In this document: one piece after another, positions 1 through 4,539 of the stretch | Layout of the letters: each line of letters opens with the position of its first letter | How positions within the stretch are numbered: position 1 is the first letter of the stretch | Assembly: GCA_964614855.1 (NCBI GenBank) | Contig: CAZTMX010000151.1 | Span: forward strand, 1-6,949 | DNA: 6,949 bases | From: CAWJHE01 sp964614855 | GTDB lineage: Bacteria; Chloroflexota; Anaerolineae; Anaerolineales; UBA4823 | Direction of reading: 5' to 3' | The notes under the pieces: model-generated | Told to the model about the DNA's origin: nothing | What the model saw: only the letters and a program-made list of their open reading frames with translations | Database searches by the model: none | Position numbers and translations under genes: made by a program

Positions 1-191
1 AGATGACCCAAGAGGATGAAGCGCTGATTGGCAAGCTTTTTAGCGCGGCGCGCGACCTGGCAGCCCAGGAGGGCATTGAACACAGCGGCTACCGCCTGGT
101 TGCCAATACCGGGCCTGATGCGGGGCAGGCGGTTTTCCACTTACACTTGCACCTTCTCGGCGGTATTAAGATGCGCTTTTCATTGAAGTAG
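1..191 (+). CDS. HIT-family (histidine triad) nucleotide-binding protein, C-terminal part
   Basis: This is the C-terminal part of a Hint/HIT protein, a family of small nucleotide hydrolases or transferases that act on nucleoside phosphoramidates and related substrates. The frame is open from the window edge to the TAG at 189-191. The last 62 residues contain the G-x-D-A-G-Q segment followed by F-H-L-H-L-H-L-L-G-G, which is the HxHxHxx triad motif; its middle histidine is the nucleophile in the family. Hint proteins are usually about 110 residues with an N-terminal strand and helix region, so roughly the first half lies outside the window. The ATG at 3 aligns with the interior of the family (the T-x-E-D-E helix) and is unlikely to be the start. 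Only eight residues follow the Gly-Gly, and the W-P-x-G ending common in relatives is absent. The methyltransferase gene follows after 6 bases, so they are probably cotranscribed. Family assignment is firm; the substrate is unknown. Confidence 0.9.
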   Translation, partial: MTQEDEALIGKLFSAARDLAAQEGIEHSGYRLVANTGPDAGQAVFHLHLHLLGGIKMRFSLK

Positions 192-196
192 GAAGG
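190..196 (+). promoter_or_regulatory. Closely spaced ribosome binding site of the methyltransferase gene
   Basis: AGGAAGG ends one base before the ATG at 198 and overlaps the last two bases of the HIT stop codon (189-191). The spacing is shorter than the usual 5-9 bases. A weaker GAAG at 185-188 lies 9 bases upstream. The arrangement fits translational coupling, with terminating ribosomes reinitiating. The start itself is supported by the conserved protein N-terminus. Confidence 0.45.
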
Positions 197-197
197 C

Positions 198-974
198 ATG
201 ATTACCTCCAGCCAGAATGCTAAAATCAAATGGGTGCGCGAATTGCAGTCCAGCAGCCGCGCACGTCGCCAGGGCGGGGTTTGCGTGGTTGAAGGTGTGC
301 GCCTGGTTGAAGAAGCCCTGGCCTCCGGCTGGCAGGCGGAGCTGGTGCTGGTCAGCGAGGAGCTCACCCTGCGCGGAAACCTCGTGGTGGATGGCTTTTT
401 GGGGCTAGGTGCAGTGGTTGAAGAGGTGAGCCAGGGCGTAATGCGCGCTGCCAGCGACACCGAGACCCCACAGGGGATCCTGGCGGTGCTCAAACAAAAA
501 GAGTTCGCCATACAACCCGAGCTGGATTTTGTCTTTATCCCTGACGGGGTTCGCGACCCCGGCAACTTGGGCAGCATGCTGCGCACCGCCGCCGCGGCAG
601 GCGTACAGGCGGTCTTTCTGCCCCCCGGATCGGTCGATCCCTTTTCGCCAAAGGTGCTGCGCGCCGGTATGGGCGCTCATTTTCGCCTGCCTGTCGCCAC
701 CCTGGATTGGGATGAGATGCGCACGCGCCTTGGGAATATGCCTTTGTACCTGGCTATGGTGGACGCCGGCTTGCCTTATACCCAGGCTGACCTGCGTGCC
801 CCGGCGGCCCTCCTGGTAGGCGGTGAAGCCGAAGGCGCTGGCGATGAGGCGCGAGCGCTGCAGCATACGCCTGTTCACATCCCCATGCCAGGCGGCGGAG
901 AATCGCTCAACGCAGCCGCAGCTGCCGCCATCCTGTTATTCGAAGTTGTGCGCCAGAGACACCGCAATAAATAA
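198..974 (+). CDS. TrmH/SpoU-family RNA 2'-O-ribose methyltransferase
   Basis: This 258-residue SPOUT-class enzyme is predicted to transfer a methyl group from S-adenosylmethionine to a ribose 2'-OH in rRNA or tRNA in the cytoplasm. Residues 1-98 form a substrate-binding domain that opens with the family-typical M-I-T-S-x-Q-N, which supports the ATG at 198. The catalytic knotted domain follows with all three SpoU motifs: D-P-G-N-L-G at 120-125 through R129 (N123 and R129 are key residues), V-G-G-E-A-E-G at 207-213 (E210), and M-P-G-G-G-E-S-L-N at 230-238 (S236, N238). Motif 2 has Gly where Asn or Ser is more usual before the Glu, a minor variation. Length is normal for two-domain members (about 240-270). 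The purine-rich stretch before the ATG is only one base away from it, so initiation may depend on coupling with the HIT stop codon. The exact target cannot be read from sequence, so no symbol such as rlmB is assigned. Confidence 0.92.
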   Translation: MITSSQNAKIKWVRELQSSSRARRQGGVCVVEGVRLVEEALASGWQAELVLVSEELTLRGNLVVDGFLGLGAVVEEVSQGVMRAASDTETPQGILAVLKQKEFAIQPELDFVFIPDGVRDPGNLGSMLRTAAAAGVQAVFLPPGSVDPFSPKVLRAGMGAHFRLPVATLDWDEMRTRLGNMPLYLAMVDAGLPYTQADLRAPAALLVGGEAEGAGDEARALQHTPVHIPMPGGGESLNAAAAAAILLFEVVRQRHRNK

Positions 975-984
975 TCCGAGCGCA

Positions 985-990
985 AGGAGA
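985..990 (+). promoter_or_regulatory. Ribosome binding site of the DUF711 gene
   Basis: AGGAGA lies 7 bases upstream of the ATG at 998, in the 23-base gap after the methyltransferase stop. It fixes the DUF711 start. The gap is too short for an evident separate promoter. Confidence 0.75.
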
Positions 991-997
991 AAATATA

Positions 998-2215
998 ATG
1001 AAAATTCGCTCCATCACATCCTTTATCCACCCCGGTTGGCCTCTGCAAGAGCGCGCCGTGCAGCAAGCCGGTGAGTTCAGCGCTGCAGCGCGCCAGGCTT
1101 TTGAAGGAGCTGGTTTCACCGTACAATCCACCCGCATGGCAACCGTGCCATTTCCGAAAATCATACCGGAGCTAACGCAAGGAAACCTGAACCAACTGGC
1201 ACTGCAGATCGAAAAGCTGATCCACAACCTGGATATTGAATATGTCTCGTTGGGACCAGCGCTGCCGGAAACCCCACAGGCTTACGGCCTGATCCCTGGG
1301 ATGCTGGCGGAGACCGAGAATATCTTTGTCTCCGGTCAGATGACCACCCCAGGCGGTGGCGTCTCGCTGCCGGCTGTGCGCGCCTGCGCGGATGTGATCC
1401 ACCGCAGCGCCCCGCTCACCCCGGACGGCTTTGCCAACCTGCGTTTTACCGCCCTCGGTAATGTGCCACCCGGCGCACCTTTTTTTCCCGCCGCCTACCA
1501 CCAGGGCGCCGCGCCTGCATTTGCGCTAGCCATGCAAGCTGCCGACCTGGCTGTGCAAGCCTTCAGCCAGGGGAGCAACCTGAACGCTGCCCGGGGGGAA
1601 CTGGTCAGGCTGGTAGAAGAAGCCGCCGGGAAACTCATCGCCGTGGCGCAGGAGCTATCTCATAAGTTTGGCATCGCATTCAGCGGTATCGATTTCACCC
1701 TCGCACCTTTTCCAGACCCTGCTGTTTCTTTCGGCGCTGCGGTCGAGCATATCGGCGCACCGGCAGCCGGGTTTCACGGTTCGCTGGCTGCCGCAGCCAT
1801 CCTGGCGGACACGCTCGACCAGGCGAAGTATGCGCGCATCGGGTTCAACGGTCTGATGATGCCTGTGTTGGAAGATTCGGGGCTGGCTGAACGCGCTGCC
1901 CAGGGTACCCTTGGCGTCAAAGACCTGCTAATGTATTCGGCAGTGTGCGGCACCGGGCTGGACACCATCCCCCTGCCCGGTGATACCAGCGCCGAAGCCC
2001 TGCAGGCTGTGCTGCTGGATCTGGCAGCGCTCTCCCAGCGGCTGGATAAACCCCTCACCGCCCGCCTGATGCCCATCCCCGGCAAGGCTGCCGGTGACCC
2101 CACCGGCTTCGACTTCGCCTATTTTGCCAACAGCCGTGTCCTACCGCTTTACGCACAACCGCTGACCAGATTCCTGGCGGGCGAGGAAGTGTTTACCTTA
2201 AAGAGAAGAAATTGA
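998..2215 (+). CDS. DUF711 family protein (function unknown)
   Basis: A 405-residue protein that I recognise as DUF711 (related to UPF0210). No biochemical role is established for the family; its known structures have been grouped by fold with pyruvate formate-lyase-like glycyl radical enzymes, but I see no glycyl radical signature here. Family-like segments are H-P-G-W-P near residue 12, T-T-P-G-G-G at 116-121, S-G-I-D-F-T-L-A-P at 229-237, P-V-L-E-D at 289-293, Y-S-A-V-C-G-T-G-L-D at 313-322 with C317, P-L-P-G-D at 325-329, and K-P-L-T-A-R-L at 351-357 followed by P-I-P-G-K. The clustering of Cys, Gly, Asp and Arg in these blocks looks like an active site, which is inference. There is no signal peptide or membrane helix, so it should be cytoplasmic. 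The start is set by AGGAGA at 985-990, seven bases before the ATG. It lies 23 bases after the methyltransferase gene and converges on the TetR gene 4 bases beyond its stop. Confidence 0.88.
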   Translation: MKIRSITSFIHPGWPLQERAVQQAGEFSAAARQAFEGAGFTVQSTRMATVPFPKIIPELTQGNLNQLALQIEKLIHNLDIEYVSLGPALPETPQAYGLIPGMLAETENIFVSGQMTTPGGGVSLPAVRACADVIHRSAPLTPDGFANLRFTALGNVPPGAPFFPAAYHQGAAPAFALAMQAADLAVQAFSQGSNLNAARGELVRLVEEAAGKLIAVAQELSHKFGIAFSGIDFTLAPFPDPAVSFGAAVEHIGAPAAGFHGSLAAAAILADTLDQAKYARIGFNGLMMPVLEDSGLAERAAQGTLGVKDLLMYSAVCGTGLDTIPLPGDTSAEALQAVLLDLAALSQRLDKPLTARLMPIPGKAAGDPTGFDFAYFANSRVLPLYAQPLTRFLAGEEVFTLKRRN

Positions 2216-2219
2216 TGCA

Positions 2220-2855
2220 TTACCCCCCAATCTCAATTCCCAGCGCCCCCTTAGCCCCTGGAAAGAGCATCCGCTGAAACATCAGCGCCATGTGCGCGGG
2301 CTGGTAAGGCATATCCTGCTCCAGCCACCAGCTCAGGATGCCCATCAATGAACCGGCAAAATAATTGGCAAAGAAATCCATCGGCACACTGGGGCGGATA
2401 ACCAGGTGGTCTTTCTCCACCCACTGGCGGATAAATTCACCCACCGCATTGGCTATCACCGTTCGCACCTGGTTTTGGGCGCGCGAGACCCCCTCGCCGC
2501 GCAGCATGACCCTGTAAAGATCTGCATTTTCCGCTGCATGCTCAAAAACCAACAGCACCGGCGAGCGCTGCGCGCTTTGCTCACTGGATAACTCAAGCGA
2601 CTGCGCCCAGGCCGATATGGGAAGACTTGAGACTTGCTGGATGAAGTCAGCGATGGTGGCATCCAGGCTTTCGATCAACAAATCCTCTTTGTCTTTGAAA
2701 TGCAAATAAAACGTGGTGCGCCCCACATCCGCTCGCCGGGTGATATCTTCGATGGTCACCGCATCGTATCCCTTTTCAAGTACCAATGAGAAAAGGGCAT
2801 TTCGCAAGTTACGGCGTGTGCGGTTGACCCGGCGGTCCTGCCTGTGGTTTTCCAT
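2220..2855 (-). CDS. TetR/AcrR-family transcriptional regulator
   Basis: A 211-residue one-component repressor-type regulator. The N-terminal DNA-binding domain covers about residues 9-60, with the helix-turn-helix in T34-I-E-D-I-T-R-R-A-D-V-G-R-T-T-F-Y at 34-50, followed by L-H-F-K-D-K-E-D-L-L, the classic TetR_N pattern. The remaining 150 residues should form the ligand-binding and dimerisation domain. Its end (G-S-L-M-G-I-L-S-W-W-L-E) resembles the TetR_C_8 type seen in DhaS-like regulators; this subtype call is tentative. I chose the ATG at 2855 over an in-frame TTG at 2909 because AGGAG (complement of 2861-2865) sits 5 bases upstream of it and because the protein then starts just before the DNA-binding domain. 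The gene is divergent from the ABC exporter operon and shares a 180-base gap with it that contains an inverted repeat. It therefore probably represses the exporter until a small molecule, perhaps the exported compound, binds. The ligand cannot be predicted. Confidence 0.92.
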   Translation of the reverse strand: MENHRQDRRVNRTRRNLRNALFSLVLEKGYDAVTIEDITRRADVGRTTFYLHFKDKEDLLIESLDATIADFIQQVSSLPISAWAQSLELSSEQSAQRSPVLLVFEHAAENADLYRVMLRGEGVSRAQNQVRTVIANAVGEFIRQWVEKDHLVIRPSVPMDFFANYFAGSLMGILSWWLEQDMPYQPAHMALMFQRMLFPGAKGALGIEIGG

Positions 2856-2860
2856 AATCG

Positions 2861-2865
2861 CTCCT
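2861..2865 (-). promoter_or_regulatory. Ribosome binding site of the TetR gene
   Basis: Read on the minus strand this is AGGAG, 5 bases before the ATG at 2855. It decides the start in favour of the 211-residue protein over an 18-residue longer form from the TTG at 2909. Confidence 0.75.
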
Positions 2866-2938
2866 GAACACGCGTCTATTTTTCGACACTCCCTGAATGG
2901 TCTCATCAATCACTAACGCGGGAGTTTTTCAATGTGTG

Positions 2939-2944
2939 TATAAT
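2939..2944 (+). promoter_or_regulatory. Candidate -10 box of the exporter operon promoter
   Basis: A perfect TATAAT in the AT-rich divergent gap, on the strand of the exporter genes. No convincing -35 hexamer is visible 16-18 bases upstream. Transcription would begin near 2951, inside the inverted repeat, giving a leader of about 85 bases. I found no convincing promoter for the TetR gene on the other strand, although it must lie in the same gap. Confidence 0.45.
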
Positions 2945-2962
2945 TGAACATCAAGTTCAATT
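2942..2962. promoter_or_regulatory. Probable TetR-family operator (inverted repeat)
   Basis: A perfect inverted repeat: AATTGAAC at 2942-2949, five-base spacer, GTTCAATT at 2955-2962. Beyond one mismatch it pairs for two more bases on each side (2939-2940 with 2964-2965). Similar half-sites flank it: TTCAAT at 2928-2933 and GTTCATT at 2974-2980. The size and symmetry fit an operator for a TetR dimer, and it overlaps the TATAAT box, so binding would block the exporter promoter. That the neighbouring TetR protein binds here is inference from position. Confidence 0.65.
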
Positions 2963-2988
2963 TTAGTCATTGCGTTCATTTTACTATT

Positions 2989-3021
2989 AAAACCGCTATT
3001 CCCTTTATTGGTTACGGTTTT
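2989..3021 (+). other. Weak stem-loop with a T-run in the exporter leader
   Basis: AAAACCG at 2989-2995 is the exact reverse complement of CGGTTTT at 3015-3021, separated by 19 bases. The right arm runs into six consecutive T residues (3018-3023), directly before the GGAGGG ribosome binding site. It could be a weak attenuator or affect translation, but a 7-bp AT-rich stem with a large loop may equally be chance. Confidence 0.25.
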
Positions 3022-3023
3022 TT

Positions 3024-3029
3024 GGAGGG
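3024..3029 (+). promoter_or_regulatory. Ribosome binding site supporting a TTG start
   Basis: GGAGGG, a strong Shine-Dalgarno match whose GGAGG core ends 7 bases before the TTG at 3036. No ATG or GTG start lies nearby in frame, and the first downstream in-frame ATG is beyond the Walker A motif, so the TTG is the likely start of the first ATPase. Confidence 0.75.
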
Positions 3030-3035
3030 TTTGTT

Positions 3036-3800
3036 TTGATCAATTTGCGAGAAGCTCCGGCACAGCCCGTTGCTATACCAGCGGAAAAACCCATTATCCA
3101 GCTGCAGAATATTTCCAAGAACTACAAAACCGCTGCGGGTGATTTTCCGGCATTGAAGGGTATCGATCTGGAAGTATATCCTGGGGAATTTATCGGCGTG
3201 CTGGGTAAGTCCGGTGCGGGCAAATCCACCCTGGTCAACATGGTTACCGGGGTTGATCACCTGACTTCCGGCGAAATCTGGATCAACGGCGCCGGGCTGC
3301 ACAAGATGAGTGAAAACGAAATCGCCGTCTGGCGCGGGCGCAACATGGGCGTAGTCTACCAGTCCTTCCGCCTGATGCCCACCATATCCATCCTTCACAA
3401 TGTGATGCTGCCAATGGATTTTGGCGGCAATTTCAATCGCCAAAAAAGCCCCGAAATCGCCATGCAGCTTCTACGCCAGGTTGAGCTTGAGGACCACGCC
3501 GGCAAGCTGCCCAACGCCATCTCTGGCGGGCAGCAGCAGCGTGTGGCCATCGCCCGCGCCCTGGCAAACGATCCGGCGATCATCGTGGCAGACGAACCCA
3601 CCGGCAGACTGGACAGCAGCACCGCCGACACCATCATGCAAATCTTCGAGAACCTGTCTCGCCAGGGCAAAACCATCCTGATGGTTTCGCACGATATGAG
3701 CTTGTTCGAGCGCTTCTCGCGCGTGGTGTGGCTTGCGGACGGCAAGCTGACTGATGAACCCCAATTTCGCACTAGCGGGGACAGCCATGGCGCTCATTAA
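3036..3800 (+). CDS. ABC exporter ATPase subunit 1 (LolD/MacB type)
   Basis: A 254-residue ATP-binding subunit that would power the permease encoded two genes downstream, at the cytoplasmic face of the membrane. After a Pro/Ala-rich N-terminal extension of about 19 residues the ABC domain shows, in order: probable A-loop Y30, Walker A G-K-S-G-A-G-K-S-T at 57-65, Q-loop Q109, signature I-S-G-G-Q at 162-166, Walker B I-I-V-A-D-E ending in catalytic E187, and switch histidine H219. The short T-x-x-G-x-F-x-A-L-K insert after the first strand is typical of the LolD/MacB/BceA branch. Two departures from that branch: the signature starts with Ile instead of Leu, and the D-loop reads G-R-L-D at 190-193 where G-N-L-D is nearly standard. 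Translation starts at TTG. The gene overlaps the second ATPase gene by 14 bases in another frame. It should be catalytically competent, since all core residues are present. Confidence 0.93.
   Translation: MINLREAPAQPVAIPAEKPIIQLQNISKNYKTAAGDFPALKGIDLEVYPGEFIGVLGKSGAGKSTLVNMVTGVDHLTSGEIWINGAGLHKMSENEIAVWRGRNMGVVYQSFRLMPTISILHNVMLPMDFGGNFNRQKSPEIAMQLLRQVELEDHAGKLPNAISGGQQQRVAIARALANDPAIIVADEPTGRLDSSTADTIMQIFENLSRQGKTILMVSHDMSLFERFSRVVWLADGKLTDEPQFRTSGDSHGAH
3777..3781 (+). promoter_or_regulatory. Ribosome binding site of ATPase gene 2
   Basis: GGGGA lies 5 bases before the ATG at 3787, inside the end of the first ATPase gene. The upstream in-frame ATG at 3754 lacks a comparable site, so 3787 is preferred as the start. 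Confidence 0.5.
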
Positions 3801-4536
3801 TCCCGCGATTTTCAACGGCAATCCCCGCCAGGCAGCAACCAACGGACGCCCGTTAATCGAGCTGACCGGTGTGTATAAAATTTACAAGACAGGCGCAGGG
3901 GAATTTGCAGCCCTTAAAAACATCAACCTGCAATTCGAGCGGGGGGATTATGCCGCCATCATGGGCAAATCTGGCAGCGGCAAATCCACCCTGATCAATA
4001 TGATCACCGGCATCGATACCCCCAGCGCCGGGATCGTGCGTGTGGGCGATGTAGAGCTGCAGCACATGCGCCAGGGCGATATCTCGGTTTGGCGTGGGGC
4101 AAATATGGGTGTGGTGTTCCAGTTCTTCCAGTTGATGCCCATGCTGACTGTGCTGGAGAATACGCTTTTACCCATGGATTTTTGTAATATGTACGCCAAG
4201 GAAGAACGCGAGCAGCGCGCCATGGAATTGCTGACCATGGTTGGCCTGGAAGAGGTGGTGCACAAGTTGCCGGATGCCCTTTCCGGCGGACAGCAGCAAA
4301 TCGCCGCCATCGCCCGCTCGTTGGCCAACGACCCGTCCATCATCGTCGCCGATGAACCCACCGGCAACCTGGACTCGCGCACCGCCGAGCGCATCCTGAC
4401 CATCTTCGAAGAGCTGGCCGGGCAAGGGAAAACCATCCTGATTGTCACCCACGACAGCACACTGGCGGAACGCGCCTCTCGCCGCATCGTCATCGTGGAC
4501 GGCGAGCTGAACGACGAACGCCAGGGGAGGGTTTAA
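3787..4536 (+). CDS. ABC exporter ATPase subunit 2 (LolD/MacB type)
   Basis: A 249-residue ABC ATPase, clearly a paralogue of the preceding gene product: both share W-R-G-x-N-M-G-V-V, L-P-M-D-F and S-G-G-Q-Q-Q blocks. Motifs are probable A-loop Y33, Walker A G-K-S-G-S-G-K-S-T at 60-68, Q112, signature L-S-G-G-Q at 165-169, Walker B ending in E190, D-loop G-N-L-D at 193-196 and H222. After the signature the usual Q-Q-Q-R-V-A is Q-Q-Q-I-A-A, replacing the common Arg by I172; the catalytic residues are intact. Its N-terminal extension is about 23 residues, similar in length to that of the first ATPase. An in-frame ATG at 3754 would add 11 residues. Overlap of 14 bases with the upstream gene and a 3-base gap to the permease gene point to tight cotranslation. 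It probably pairs with subunit 1 as a heterodimer, although separate homodimers cannot be excluded. Confidence 0.93.
   Translation: MALINPAIFNGNPRQAATNGRPLIELTGVYKIYKTGAGEFAALKNINLQFERGDYAAIMGKSGSGKSTLINMITGIDTPSAGIVRVGDVELQHMRQGDISVWRGANMGVVFQFFQLMPMLTVLENTLLPMDFCNMYAKEEREQRAMELLTMVGLEEVVHKLPDALSGGQQQIAAIARSLANDPSIIVADEPTGNLDSRTAERILTIFEELAGQGKTILIVTHDSTLAERASRRIVIVDGELNDERQGRV
4526..4530 (+). promoter_or_regulatory. Ribosome binding site of the permease gene
   Basis: GGAGG inside a longer purine run (4523-4531) within the last codons of ATPase gene 2, 9 bases before the ATG at 4540. It supports this start and coupled translation. Confidence 0.7.
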
Positions 4537-4539
4537 CCC

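Noticed and set aside
3..191. ATG at 3 as the true start of the HIT gene
   Set aside because: The family needs about 50 more N-terminal residues, and this Met falls in the interior helix, so the gene is cut by the window edge.
207..974. GGE in SpoU motif 2 as a sign of an inactive methyltransferase
   Set aside because: The Glu and the other catalytic and SAM-binding residues are present, and the position before the Glu varies in the family.
2272..2287. Perfect 6-bp stem, 4-base loop hairpin (CGCTGA / TCAGCG) as terminator of the left block
   Set aside because: It lies within the TetR coding sequence and is not followed by a T-run.
2856..2909. Longer TetR form starting at TTG 2909
   Set aside because: The ATG at 2855 has a well-placed AGGAG and starts just before the DNA-binding domain; the extra 18 residues do not resemble the family.
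3754..3786. Longer form of ATPase 2 starting at ATG 3754
   Set aside because: There is no good ribosome binding site at the proper distance, and the overlap with ATPase 1 would be larger; 3787 has GGGGA 5 bases upstream. It remains possible.
3036..4536. The tandem ATPase genes as a recent DNA duplication or repeat
   Set aside because: Similarity is at protein motif level only; the DNA and the N- and C-terminal parts have diverged, so the duplication is old.
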